From positions 62,001 to 126,000 of the forward strand of contig WIXG01000223.1 of NCBI GenBank assembly GCA_009869945.1: DNA of 64,000 nt, in the 5' to 3' direction. The notes beneath the pieces were generated by a model. It had not been told where the DNA came from. It ran no database searches and saw only the letters and a program-made list of their open reading frames with translations. This document shows positions 36,022 to 49,637 of the stretch, in pieces (positions within the stretch are counted from its first letter, which is position 1; every line of letters starts with the position of its first letter). Source of the stretch: Mesaphorura yosii. Its lineage: Eukaryota > Arthropoda > Collembola > Poduromorpha > Tullbergiidae. The position numbers and the translations under genes were made by a program.

Positions 36022-38514
36022 CTGTGATCCTGTATTCCCAAAAGTTCATTAAGTTCTAGTTACGTATTAGTTATAAGTTGGAAGTAAGTGCGACATTGTT
36101 AAATTGGTTTTGGACCACCAGTTTCACGAATAGTTCAACACTGTGCAGCTACTCAGCACCTTCTACAAAGTGAACGAAGTTTTCGCGGCAGTTGCTTTGT
36201 GTATGGCTGAAAACTCGAGCTATTGGGGTTTTTTCAGGAGCGACTAGGCTTACAAGTCATGATGTCAGGCTTTCGACTAATTTGGCTAAGGGTTCATGAT
36301 TATTTGGCTGAGCAGTTAATTTATTGCCTTAATGAACCATCCATCGCTTCCTTTGATTAACGATGCTTTGCCTTCGTTTGGCACACCATAGCACGCAATG
36401 CCACATCCACAGCCTTGCTTCACCTTGAACTCATTTGATTTGGTTTGCGAACAGGCAGAAGACTAAAACTTGGCCGGAGTCGGTTTGTCGGATTTTTCGC
36501 CTGTGTGACTGCATGCCACTCTCTACACTTATGCATGATTCAGAGCCACACTTGTATGTATGCTTGTAATGTAATCGCACCAGTAGTCCGCCTACATTTC
36601 CCCAGATTTAGTTGTTAATTGTCAAAACATCCGGGTATATGGCGAAGGGGCCTTTGGTTCGGAGTAGAGTGCTATTTATAAATTATATCGCCGATACTGA
36701 GCAGACTCCGCATTCACTGTCATGTGTTCGCTGTGATATTCTGTTTGTAATCTCGGTCCCGTGTGCCGGTGTTTACCGAGGAGCTGATTCGACACCAGCG
36801 CAATGAAAATATGGATGCAATCGCAAATCATAAACAAGGAGACCACGGCAAGTGCGAGTACTGTATTCCTGTGAGCTGAACGTATGATGAGCACTTGCAT
36901 ATGCAAATTTCGGTAAGAAAACAAACAAGACAATTTTAGAGTTTCTTCTCGGAATTCTATTTTCCACCGACCACGTAGCAGCGCAAAATTTTTATCAACG
37001 CGATACTTCGTCTTGTTATTAATTCGAATCAGATGCGTTCGTAGGACAAAGTTATTTCGACTCAAAATAGTTTCGGGATATCAAAGGAATGAAATTATGT
37101 TTTTGACATTAGTCGTCTCCGTTTCTGGTATCTTAAACGAAGCTGGTTTGCGAAGCCTTAAACGAATTCACTACTAAATATTCCCTTAAAAATGACCTGA
37201 GGTCAAGCCGAGTAATTTCAGATTGACGACAATGACAGGCCCGTCGCCGATTGTGTGCACCGTGTGAATCGGAAGCTCTTTTCATGCCACATGCAATGCC
37301 GTGCGAAATGCAAAGCCAGATTATGAATTCACCTGCGCCGAAGACTCAGACAGTCACAACCATTTCGTTCGTGCTTCGCATTCAATCGTGTCTGTCTTTT
37401 ATTATTACAGCATTGTTGATATCACACAGGTAGCTTGGCCAGGGTTCATGGTTGAGAGTACAATGTGCTGGTTCAGCCAGTGCGTTGTTTCTGTCTCCTG
37501 CCGTTCGACATCGTACAGACACAGGTGTATGCTTTTCTCAGGCAAGACTACGGAGAGAACAACCCTTCCCTTTTCCCTACCTCACACGTTCGGTCGGTAA
37601 GTTCGATGGTGTACGCAGTGCGTGAGCTGGTGCTGGATACTCTTGAGGACCGTCGGCGGGCCCAAGTTGATTTGTACCGAATAACTGACCAATTTGTAAG
37701 TTTTCTGAAACAGTGAGAATAACCGCTTTCAGTTATGCCAGCTACCAAGTGACAATTGCATATCGAACTCTAGACTCTCCAGCACACAAGTTCCATGACA
37801 TTCCCTGAGCATTGACTTGATCAAGACCAATTGAGCAGCTGGCTGGATTCGTTAGTTACCAGATCTCATCATAATCGCATCATATCTCTGCTGCTCTCGG
37901 ACCAGAGCTCGTTTCGATGTCAATGGTGGCAGAGGTGATTCTAAAAACAAACTGTGACTAAGCAGCCAAAAATGTAAGAGTGGAGCACATTCTAGTATTA
38001 TTAGAATTATAGAGCAAATCTTTGGTTATGTAATATAGACTGTCGGATCCTATCATCCACTACGCCTCCTGCTCCGGTGATATGAACATTTAAATTTAGA
38101 AGTACGAGTTCTATGCATTGTAATTCGGAACTAGTTGACACAGCAAAGCGTCAGTGAGAATTTACGTGAACTTATGCTCGTTGCCGATCCGTGCACGAGA
38201 TAAGAATAGCATCATCACCGGATCAAGCACAAACAGTAGCGGCAGAATCAGACAAGCTGCGCATGGCGAGCGTTGAATGATCGGCGTTTGTTCTCCGAAA
38301 TGAAAACCACCTACATGAGCGCAAAGTATGAGCCACCGCTTTTCCTTCCAAGTGAAATTGACATCAAATTGAGACTCGATGAACCGCATGATAAGCGTCC
38401 AAGCATTCAAATCACTGGCAGATTAAAGAGAAGACTGGTAGCCCAGCTGAGTTAGACCGCTTTGAAATTTCATCAACTTCCACACTTGATACTTCCGAGA
38501 ATCTGCACCTTGAG
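36022..38514. other. Region between transposase remnant and receptor gene
   Basis: No gene recognised. The only suggestive piece is 37542-37695 on the plus strand, open, with an acceptor (CTTTTCTCAG) and a strong donor (GTAAGT), coding a charged stretch with LEDRRRAQVDLYRITDQF. It lacks a partner exon that I can identify. Confidence 0.4.
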
Positions 38515-41500
38515 ATGCATTATCTACCTGATGTGAGGCTAATCTTCGTTTTGTTCCTGTTGACAATATGCATCACAAATGGCCAAAGCACAAGGAGGGG
38601 ACCAACGGCGTACCTTGGCTGCTACTTGAGAGAAAGCGCTCCAAGAAAAGAGAATGATCCGGTAATATTCTCCGGAAGCGGTGAGGTTGGACAGCATTAC
38701 TATCAGAACAGAAGCAGCAGCCAATATTTCCTCCAGAATGACCAAGTCAAACAAAAACCAGCTCAAAGCAATGCACTCTTGGACTTGTGGTATGTTCCAA
38801 AGTTGGTCACTGCGTCCAACAACCCAATCGAATGTTCCAAAGCGTGTAGGCTCGATTATTTCAGGTATGAGAATCGCAAGGGATCTCGCATATTGGCCTG
38901 AAGATTAATATAAGCTAATGCGTAATTCTCATTTGGTATTCAACAGATATGCCGGGATTTACAAGGTTGGAACTGGTCTCAAGTGCTTATGCGCAAGTAG
39001 TTATGGGAGCCATGGAATGGGCGAATGCCACGACTGCGAGAACGACAAGAGCCTTCATTGCGGATCCTTTTTATCAGCTAGCATTTACGACACAGGGTTT
39101 AAAGTTCCGAGCAAACCACAGCAAATCATGCTTCTCCAGAGACACGAGAACTCGCTCAAAATTTCTTGGGTGCAACCAATTGCTACGAATGGACCTTTGA
39201 CTGGATACAACATCACAGCAAAGAATATCTTCAGCTACGCTCCGGTAAGTCCTCCGTTCTCCACGAGAGACTTGAATCTTTATTCCAGGATGTCATTTTA
39301 AATGCAAACTGTGCATTTGTAGGGTGCAAGTGCTCTGCCTCCGAAATCGTGGCAAACCACCGAGGAAGAGCAAGAAACGACTCTCACCGGCTTGATTCCA
39401 GGGTCACAATACAGCATAAGCGTGACTGCTTTGAACTCCGAAGGCGAAAGTGAACCTGTCAGTGTCACCCTGTGGACAAAGCTAGGAGGTAATTGAGCAA
39501 AGCTCGTTACAGCTCCTTTGCCATGGGTTTAAATTTGATTTCACATTCTTCATCTGGTGGACGTCTTTTTAACGTGTTTTTGTCTGCAGTGCCAGATACT
39601 CCTGCAACCCCGAAAGTTTTGCGTCGTGACGAGAAGACCATCACGATCGATTTAAAGCCGGCACGCAACACGAAGGGACCTATCAGTTCGTACCGTATTG
39701 CACTTACTGACACGTCACAATCGAGATTCCTGGGAAAAGATCGAATTTCAATGAAAAGCTGGCGTCAAGCTATCAACAATGGCTACGCATATTACGTGGC
39801 AGCCGAGCTGTCCCCTGAGGTAAGTTAAATGAGAGATGTTTAACGTATTTTTTAATGATTAATTGATCGGAATGAAGTAGAATGGAGCGTAAATTCAAAT
39901 TCAAATTAAATGTGCCTGGAATTTAGGAAGTGCCAACAAATGGTCGCAAGTTTGTCATTGGTGATGGCCGAACTTACGGTGGCTTCTATAACGGACATGT
40001 TCCACCAGGTCACTGGGTACCGATACTTGGCATCACGAGTGCTATGGATGGTTACAGGGAAACATCGTTCTCCTCAGCATCCCACACCTACAACGAAGAT
40101 GGAACTTTGAAGGAAGGTGAGAAATGTTTGTACTTATTCAGTGCATTTTGTATAGCGAATGATTTCAGCATGTGCTTAATCTTGTTGTACTTAGACAATG
40201 TGGAAGTAATCGAGACGGATCCCGGCGTGCTGCTCGCCCTGTGGATATCCATTGGAGTCAGCGCACTAATTCTGACCATTTGTGTCATCGGCTTTGTAGT
40301 TCTGAAATTAAATCTGTTCCCTAAGCGAGGGAGCCGACGAAGGAGGCCCCTTACTCCGGTGCAATTTCCAATTCAAGCCATGGAGAACCATCAGATGGAG
40401 TCCAGGGAGTCGAGTTACATTTACGACGTAAGGGATCATCGCAACTAAAAATGCACTCGGTTGATGCTAAAGTGTTGTTCACCGTGCAGGATGAACCAAG
40501 TGCGTACACGCACAACATTGGCTTTGTTCATGACGAAGATATCAAAAGCCGTTGCTTAGAAAAACTGAAGCAAGTTTATTACGTTCCGAGGAACTTCGTC
40601 GACATTCCCAACGCTGATGACGATTCAATACAGCTTTTCGGCAAAGGGAGATATGGTCCCGTGTATCTTTCCACTATGAAAACTGACGGCACGCCTGTCA
40701 CGCTTTATACGGTTCCCGCAACAGCATTTCAACCTGGTTAGTAATTTTACCGCGTATTTTATAACGTTGTCATCAGAATTGGGTTTAAACTAAACAGGAG
40801 CAAAACAGAAGCAAGTAGTGCAGGACGATCCCCAGCAGTTGTACACCCATTTGGACGAACTGGTTCGAATTGGCCAGCATGTGAACGTTATCAAATTGAT
40901 TGGCTTCATGGAAGACAGTGGTTCGATGTATTTTGTCACTGAATTCGGAGGAATTCCACTCAAAAGCTGGTTGCTTCAGTGTCGCCAATTTGATGACTTG
41001 ACATACACTGAAGTCACTCCATACAGCTTCCTGTTGTGTGCAATGAATATTGCTGAAGCAATGTTTCATCTAAACACTTTCAAGGTAAAGCCTGGTAACG
41101 TTTAACGTTGCATATTAAGACTTGAAATGTGTGTTAACCTCTGTTTTTACTATTTCTAAAGGTTTCTCACGGACAACTGGCAGCTTGTAATGTGTTGGTG
41201 TCCAATATCGAAGCCCCTAAGTTGACAGGATTCGGATTGCTATCCAACAATGCGCTGAATGAGGAGCGAGATTATACACGCTGGTCGTCTGCGGAAACAT
41301 TTCAGAATCGTTGTGTGAAGCCCTGTGATAGGTGGGCTTGGGGTATCCTGCTCTGGGAGATTGCCACTTTAGGTAATTGATGGTTGCCGTAATAAATTAT
41401 GAATGAAAGATCTGAATATCAATTTGCATTTTTTTTGCAGGCGCCAGTCCGTATCATGACATAAGAACCGAAGACTTGGCGAAAAGAATTGGACGGGGAT

Positions 41501-41779
41501 CTCGACCAAATCAAACTGAATTTATGGGCGATCCTTTATATCAAATTATGTTGCATTGTTGGCAAATTGATCGTGATGAGAGGCCAGGCTTTGACCAGCT
41601 GAGTTGTTCAGTGCACGAGCTCCTACCACATAGCAAAGTATGTTACGCAAATTCAGACAACAGAAAATCCATATACTAAATTCAGTAAGAATTTGCTTAA
41701 TCATTCACAGGACAATCTGTTCGTGTCGCCATCCTTCAACTATCCGCCTTACATTCACCAGTATGAACATATCAATTGA
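38515..41779 (+). CDS. Wsck: Wsck-like WSC/FN3 receptor pseudokinase
   Basis: Exons: 38515-38864, 38947-39244, 39323-39488, 39590-39819, 39927-40116, 40195-40427, 40490-40736, 40798-41084, 41162-41372, 41441-41637, 41711-41779; 825 residues, all junctions in frame. Order: signal peptide (1-24, LIFVLFLLTICITNG); Cys-rich WSC domain (~33-155, AYLGCYLRE, LKCLCASSYG) that in this fold binds carbohydrate; two FN3-like domains (~160-270, 275-400); one membrane helix (~422-445, LALWISIGVSALILTICVIG) with a basic stop (KRGSRRRR); tyrosine-kinase-like domain (~533-790). The Gly loop is kept (FGKGRYG), but VAxK Lys is Tyr (VTLYTVP), HRD Asp is Gln (SHGQLAACN) and DFG is GFG, so it should not transfer phosphate. 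The domain set is that of Drosophila Wsck, a poorly characterised receptor. Confidence 0.9.
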
Positions 41780-42470
41780 GGATTTCAACAATCGACATTA
41801 GTCTTTGATTGCTCTCTGGCTTTACTTAATGTAACAACCCATGACCTTTAACTTTACAACTTAGTGCGGAGTGGAACTTAATTTATTATTACAGCTAGCC
41901 TGTGTGAGTTATTCTTATTCTAGTTGATCGCACTTCCAGGTGCCGGAGACAATTTTTTGGGTCTGCGTTGATAGCTTTAATTTGTAGATTTGATCCAAGC
42001 AGTAGTTGGCAAATGTAAAAGACGAAAGCTCTGTGATCAATTCATGGCCGGTTTGCATTTTCCATACCCAATAGTATTTTGACGCCAAGTAGTTTAGAAA
42101 CCATTTTATCCAAAGACTAACATGTTGCTAACATGCTGTTGTCTTCATGCACCGAGCTAAAGACCTAAAGTGGTCTTAACAATATATTTCCGAGCACTTC
42201 AAATGGTGGCCAAAATAGAAGGAGAGTGTTTCTATAATGTGCGTATGTTAATGTGTGTAAATATTGTTATTTGGTGTAGAAACTGTATCGAGTCCGAGTC
42301 CCTGGCTTGCTCTCAATTTTCTCTGAATCTTGAATCTCATTCCAATCTCCAAGTGAGAAATTCTCATTTTATATTCTGTTATTTACTTTACTCGGGTAGT
42401 TATTTTAGTAATGCCGATGGTTTCATGTTTGTACAAAAATGCTTTTTGTTATGCAAAACATATCGAACTT

Positions 42471-42476
42471 AATAAA
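42471..42476 (+). terminator. Poly(A) signal of the Wsck-like gene
   Basis: AATAAA about 690 bp after the stop codon, the first convincing one downstream on this strand. Confidence 0.55.
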
Positions 42477-42518
42477 AGATTATTGACCAGTAAAGAAGTT
42501 ATTAATTAAAAGTGAACT

Positions 42519-42524
42519 TTTATT
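42519..42524 (-). terminator. Poly(A) signal of the BRPF gene
   Basis: AATAAA on the minus strand about 810 bp after the BRPF stop. It lies only ~45 bp from the opposite-strand signal of the Wsck-like gene, so the two 3' ends meet or overlap. Confidence 0.5.
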
Positions 42525-43335
42525 GACCACGCAGCTACAAATACGATACAACAATAACTTAGTCATAATTTAAAATACTTTCGAATAGCATACAGAAATA
42601 TTGTTGAGATTTCTTTACACAATAAAAGCTTAGTCACATTAAGACAATAAGATAAGATTTGGCTTTAATATTTGCCCGTATGTTTTTCCTGCTCCAAGAG
42701 ATTACTTAAGATCGATCAATGGGTAGAGAACAGGACCAGTGGCCACAACGTCAAGTTAGGAGCACATTTCTTAAATTAAAATTAAACTCATCAAGTAACC
42801 ACCTAAAATGTAGCAAATAAATAGTTCTGGAGATCTTTCTTTAACTTTCACGCATATGTACAAGAAATATGAACATGTTACAAAGTACCGTAAATGTTTC
42901 AAGAAACACATTCCGAATGAATTCGGAAATTTTAAATTTTAAAATACTAAATTCGTCAACACGTTATTTAATGAAAGCCATGATCAACACTAGCTCTAAG
43001 TAGGTTTTGTGTTACATCACAAGAATTGACGCATTGTGTTACTTCTTGGGGTTTTGATACGTTGGCATGTTACTGATCAAACAGGACATTCGAAAATAAT
43101 GAACAGAATGCGAACTTGAGAGTCGACAGAAACCAACATGTACTACTATGACCACTACAAATATGACAAGTATAGACCATGGCGCCTTAGACAATACAGT
43201 CACCAAAGAATCATTAATCTTTAAATAAATCGGTGTATCAATGCAAGGTGGTACTAATACTGGTATTCGTAGTTTTCGTAGTGGAACATTTTGTTGGACT
43301 TATGCTAACTGAGCTGAACTAAGGAAAAGCCTATT

Positions 43336-46300
43336 TTAGTCAACATCCAGAAGTTCGCCTTCGCCATTTATGTCATCGGGATCAGGGTCAATTGGTCCTC
43401 CGTCGGGTTTCCGCGCTCTGCAACGATGGAGTAATGCTCGTTCGTAGGCTTTCTTGACTTCTTTCAAATCCAACATGCTCTTTGCGCCCAGGAAGAAATT
43501 GTCGAGTTCAGTATCCGATGCGAGAGGTTTCACCTGGTTTGCCTCCACCCATTTCCTGCAAAACGAGCAGGAAAAATATAGATTGCAATTGCGGACAATA
43601 AACAAACAAAAATTTACTAAAAATGTGGACGTACCAATGCTGTTTAAGTTCGAAATATGAAACTAGGAAGAGTGGGTCAGTACTCATAGGCTTCTTGAGG
43701 ATCACTTCGGGTGGTGGCTGGGGAATTTTTAATCCGTTGTCAAATAGACCAAATGGACCATCAGGATTAATCACTATTGCAGGAAACCAGCTCCTGAACT
43801 CATAAACTGCCCACACGAGATCGAATGACTGTGGCTTATAGTTTTCGTATCTCGCCAGAGCTGTGTTATTAACCTGGGGGCCTTCGTCGTCGGACAAGTC
43901 AAGCAAGTCCGGCTCCGGTGATGGGGAATGTGGACGGGGCACTCTTTCGTTGGTGTTGAGGTTATTAAGAACATGAATGTCAGAACCGGTGGGCTTTGCA
44001 GGACCTAGCCTATTTGCCGTATTACTTGTAGTCAGTGCCTTTATCGGGGCCAGACAAAGTATTCCTTCGTTTGCACCTGCTTCCGTTCTTTGAATAGCAT
44101 TCCTGGCAGGACTGCTAATGTTCCGTTCAGGCGTTAAGAGAGACTCGAGGACCAACGGGGTGCAGGTGCCATTCTGTCCTTCTGTCTCCTTGTCCTTTTC
44201 GCTGTTGGCTTCTTCTTCCGATTCTATTTCTTGATCCTTCTGAACATCTCCTTTGTCGTGCTCTGTAGCATTGCCGTCCTCATGATCTTCGTCACTATTT
44301 GACTCTGGCTCTTTAGGTGTTGGTGCCCGGTAGGCACTAAAACTGTTGGGCTTGAGGTTGGAAGTGCTTTTTTCAACTGGAGTCTTTATGCTCGAGGTGC
44401 TCGCGCTAACTCGTTGCTCGTTGACATTATTCACTGCTGCTAGTCTGTTCTTGAATCCGCCAGCAGGCTCCCTACGCACGATCGATGTTATAGATGGACT
44501 GCGTGACTGAGCACGATAATCAGTTTGGCTTAAGCTGCGACTCAGGCGGTTCTGTCCCGATCTTATCAAGTTCGCCTTTTTCTGTTTCGTTTGAGATGTG
44601 TCCGACATTGAGAGTCGTTTCTTCACAATCTTATTCTTAGGTGTTCTGGGACTTGACTTGGTAGGACTTCCACTTCTGCTTGATGCGCCAGACTTTTTAG
44701 GTGTCGCAACTTGCTTTGATGGAGAACGCATTAGTTTGGCTTTCTTCGTCGTACTAGCCAAGAAAGGAGAAGGTCTGCGTGGTGTTTGAGTTACCGTCCG
44801 ATTCTTCGGGGAAGAGGGTTTGGGGACTTGCTTGGATTTTGGAGATACACTCTTTGATATTTTCGTAGGACTCTTGTAGTCTGTAACGTCTGGAGATAGT
44901 GGCTGCTTAAGGATCTTCGACAGCTTGGCGATGGAGGGTTCATCATTTTCTCTGAATTTATTCTTTGCCTTGGGCTCCGTCTTTGGCGACTTTTGTGCTG
45001 GTGATGCCGTTTTTAGTGGAGGTGGCGACGTGAAGGAAATGACCCTTCTGTTGCTTGCACTACTAGTACTCGATTTAGGAGTAACATTTACATTAGACAC
45101 CGATTTTCTCTTGCTGTTGGAAGGCTTCAATTTCTGGGATTCTGGAGTTCGAAATTGGCTGGAGATTTTGGTTGAACTGCTGGGAGTTTCACCCTTCTTG
45201 GTTGGCGAATTGAACGCGACAGATGAGGATACGGCTACGCTTGACTTTGCTGAAGTTTCCACGTCGGAATCATTGTCATTTTCACTGGTCTCATCGCCAG
45301 AGAGATGAAGACGTGCGCTCCTTTGTATAAAGAGACTGCTTCCTTTCTTTACAGGCATCAAGTCCTTCCCAGGCGAAAGACGGTTATTGCCAGACGAATA
45401 CGTTGTAATGACTTCAATTGGACGAGTGGGTGATACAATGATGGGAATAGTCCCGGGTTCGTGTTCGTGATGTGTTCCGAATCTATCAAACCTAATCTCG
45501 GGAGCGTCAAAGCGAATTAACGAAGATATCGACGATCCAGAAGATGATTTGTTCGATGGAGCAGGTGACGGAGAACGGGGATCCAGGCGCACAGGTTGAG
45601 ATTTATGAAAATCGCCATCATCATCGTAACCTTCGAAATTATGCTCGATGTGATCAAAGGAATTGTTAAGTGTGGGCGAGGCTGCCGATTCGGATGAAAC
45701 GTGCCGTGATTTTTTTTGCTCTAGCAATTCCTCGGGAGTATGTTTGCTTTGTGGCGATATCACATCAGATGTAGAGGCTTTTCTGCTGATTTTTGGTGGT
45801 GATGGCGTCACCTTGTTTGTGGGATTCACGGACAATTTGACAGGCTTACTTGGAGCAGGTGGTTCAATTTGTTGTGCTTGTGTATCTTGGGCGCTGCTGA
45901 TTCGCTGTGATTTTCTTGTTGGGCTTATGCTGCTTCTTCTGGTTCTGTTTGCAGTTCGAAGATTAGGCACAGAAATGCTGTAAAAGAGTCCTCCCATTGA
46001 CTTGGTTGGTGACTCCTTCACAGGCGATTCTTTGACAGGCGAATCCTTTAGTGGTGATTCTGTTAATATTTTTCGCTTAAGTGGGCGGAGTGATCTGTTT
46101 TTTGACCTTTGCATCGCCAGAGTTCTGGTTTCATAAGCAGAGGTGTTCCCGGAATCTCGCTCTTGCGCACGTTCCACACGCTTCGAAGGAGAAACACCTA
46201 CTCGAAACAGTTCAATAGATGGATCACAATTTAGCATCGGAGCACAGGTGGGGTCAGATCCGGTTAGGAAGAAGCTGTTATGCTTGGAATCCAAATACTC

Positions 46301-49300
46301 CTTAAAACATATGCCTGGGTCATCATTGTGGGTCTTCAACTTTCTAAGCCTAATTAGTTCGTTCCTAAAAGCAATAATGAAACAGTCTGAGAGTCTGAAT
46401 TCTATTTCGTCATGATAAGTTCAGGACGTATTGAGTATAAATCAAACTTACCTGACTTTGGCAAATCTGTTCTTCCTTTTGAGTGGATGAGTCAGTGCCA
46501 ATGTTTCATCCATTAGATTTTGCAATTCTGTGAGGTGCTTTTCTAGAGGAAGCGTGAACCGTTCTTCATTTTCCAAGAAATTTTCAACTGCAAAAGAAAG
46601 CAAATCCTCATGTTTCTGCAGAATAAAGAGAATGGATCGGTGTTTCTACCTTTTTCAAGAATTTCCCCGTCTTCTAGCACCGGAAGTTCACAAACTCTGT
46701 TCTCCAGATGCAACCCTGTTACCCTGTCAAATCCAATTGAATTGATGAGCCGTCTTGCTTGCCTTATCACAACTCCTCCAAGCTCCCGCAGTCGCAAACC
46801 AGCTTTGTAAAATATCGTATCTTTCCCATTGTACATCAAGCAGTTACGAATCATGAGATCAAAATCTTTTTCCAGTTCATCGATGCTTAAATACTCGAAG
46901 GAGTTGACTTTTTCTTTAATGGTGGATAAGTCCATTGGTTTCTTTATCACATCCAAGTAGTCGACCACTTCGTTTGTATCCACTGGCTCGCAGAAGATCT
47001 CACTAACATCCCTGGCCATAAGCTCATCCACAACATTCAGCAAGATGGAGTTGAAAGGTTTCAGAGTCAAATTCACTTCTTGGTGCTTCCTGCAATGTAC
47101 AACCCAAAGCGAACCAGCAGGTTAGAACGGTCCCTTGAAATGTTATTGTCAACAGGTAACAAAACTTACAAATGAACGAATGATCTCTTGAGGCGCTCCC
47201 TCTTCCGAATTAGCTCACATAATAATCTGGCCTTCTCCAGGTCTTGCCTCATTCGAACCCAGTAGTGGTAGTAGTTCAATGTAGACCCAAACTGAATAAG
47301 ACACATTAATTAATTAATTAATTTTGTAATTCTATTAATCTTAAAAGGTCTTTGTCAGTAGTCTAAAATTTCTTCACTTACCTCAGCTGAGCCAAACGAA
47401 CGACTCTCATCACGATTTGAAATGGTTGTAGCCGTCGATGCTGTTGATGCGGCTTGTAGACGTCTGAGCAGTGGAACTCCGTTCCTCTGTTGCCTGAATG
47501 CATCGAGCAAAATTCGTTATCTCTCTGGACCATGGCTAATGATGTAAACGGAATGCAGATGGACGACAAGATTTCAGTTACCTCTTTAACTTCCAGTAGG
47601 CCATCAATCTTTTTATGAATTGGTGTTTTCTAAGAAAGTGAACTTCGTTCGATATTTCTTCCATTCTATCGCTTGGAATGGTCGGAATGGACACAACAGG
47701 AATAGCGCATCGTTTCTCTGCTAGCATCTTTCTTGTTTGTTTCAATTTGTGCCGAGGAGAATCGTCTCCCTGTAATTTAATAGTCTCAATCCACAATACT
47801 GTCTTAATTTAGCAGAAGTGAAATTATTACCCTTTCATCTGGTGGTGCATGATGGTCACAGTAAGCAGTTTTTTTGACAATTACTGCATTTCCATCCACC
47901 ACGGTGTCCATATTCATGCATAGGTTGGCTTGCTGGGCACAAGTTACATGGAACGCTACAATTATTTAGAAAAACAATAGAGTAATTATAATTATAAAAA
48001 CGTTCGGGCAATACAAATCCGAATTATTTTTGTGATTTGCACAAACCTGTGTAACAATTAGTTTTTTGACATTGAATGCAGGCACCCACACCCTTCTGTT
48101 TACAGATGTAACAGCATAATTTCCACCTGGCAGCTGGAATATTACTTACGCTGTCAATTGGCTCGAGAAAAACCTGCGAAAAAATTGTAGTGAAAGCAAT
48201 TCTTTAACAGCAATTCATTGGCCGAGTATCTGCTCCTATCGTTGAAAAAGTTAGCGTTCCAGTGCTTACCGTATTCGCAAAACACACTTCTGGGATCCAG
48301 ATAGCGCAGATAACATGAGCCCACCGCCCATCGTCGGTTTGCTTGAAAGCCCCTCCTTTATTTGGACACAGAGCGCAGTCCACAGCTCGAGACGGGCTCT
48401 GCAGACATCGTCGACACAGCCACTGGCCTTCTGGTATGTACGGAACGCCGTAGCATTCCTGGTGGACTGCCAGGTTACACATGTCGCAAAAAAGGATAGC
48501 GTTGCTATTTTGACATTCCCCGTCCATGCAGATACAACACACTGCATCATCATCAATTAATGGGGCTTGTTCCATTCCAGTACTTTGCATCTGTAAAAAC
48601 GAGAATGTGACTGAACACGGAAGACCAAAATAGATGAGACGAGTAACGAGTAATCTCGGTAATATGCGCGACACGCAAGATACGAGATTTTGTTATCGTA
48701 TTTGATACCTGAAAGTAGGATTCTTTCTCTAGTCGATCTAAGAGAAATTCCATGTCTTCAGGTAAAACAGGATGAAGTTTATGTGCATGTCTCTTGTCAT
48801 TGACCAATTCCAACCATGCATAGTCTTCTTCGTCAATATCATACTCTACTTCATTCTCAAGTTCCTCTGGATGCTTCTCCATGTATCTGATGTAGGAATT
48901 TGGCATTGGAGAGGCTATTCTTGGCTTGTAGTCATCCATAATACTGAAGTTCCCTTCGGGTAACTTGTTAGGCGCGGTATTGCTATTTGACTCAGAGTTC
49001 TCAGTAATGTTCCAATTGTTATTTGGGTTTATCGTTATCTTTGGTGTAGAATTGACTTTGGGTTTCGGCCGCTTCAGAGCTCCTTTGCCTTTACCCGCTT
49101 TTGAGGTGGACGCCAGCGGAGTTCCAGAGGTTGGGAAGGCTTGATTCGAAGAGTCATCAGCCAAGTCCGGTGTCTGAGGGAGATCATAGTTCACACTTCC
49201 CTGCAATAACAGACAAGGCTCAAGTCGGTAAATTTCATTAGTTAATTAGTTTTCTGTGAGAACTTTCCAAACCTTATCAATGATGGACAAGATTTCTGAA

Positions 49301-49637
49301 ACCCCAAGCCGCTCCGTGTGTCCGTCAATGTCAAATTCCACTACTCTCGCCGGAATTGGCAATTGCTGCGGTGACGATTCTTTTTGCGCATGTTTCAGTA
49401 GCTTCTTTGGCGTCCTAGTTTTGTTGGGAGTGCCTTTGAACCACTTTAACTCGTTCCTCTTGGACGACTTCTTTCTTTTCGGAACTACAAGAAACATCAT
49501 GGTCAAAGGACTCTTCTCGAAAGGTTTGTTTGTTGGGAGTTAGATAGCGAATTCATTTGGTTGGGGCATGCCTTACCTGGGGGAGGACTTGGGCTCGGAG
49601 TGGTCTCTCTGCTGTCCGTTGTCGAGGTACTCGACAT
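43336..49637 (-). CDS. Br140: BRPF/peregrin family chromatin reader (PHD, bromodomain, PWWP)
   Basis: Exons, 5' to 3': 49577-49637, 49273-49484, 48709-49200, 48270-48590, 48047-48173, 47831-47955, 47582-47769, 47382-47493, 47170-47291, 46650-47089, 46452-46587, 43635-46364, 43336-43555; 1761 residues. Scaffold of MOZ/MORF-type histone acetyltransferase complexes in the nucleus. Domains: EPC-N-like segment ([17 protein letters not shown]), PHD1 (~266-320, [23 protein letters not shown]), zinc knuckle and extended PHD2 (~325-445, [33 protein letters not shown]), bromodomain (~595-700, with the Asn of MYNGKD), a Ser/Pro/Thr/Lys-rich insert of ~860 residues in one exon, and a PWWP domain (~1645-1730, [18 protein letters not shown]). 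Human BRPF1 is about 1214 residues, so the insert makes this a long member. Start is the ATG at 49637 in a short first exon. Confidence 0.95.
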
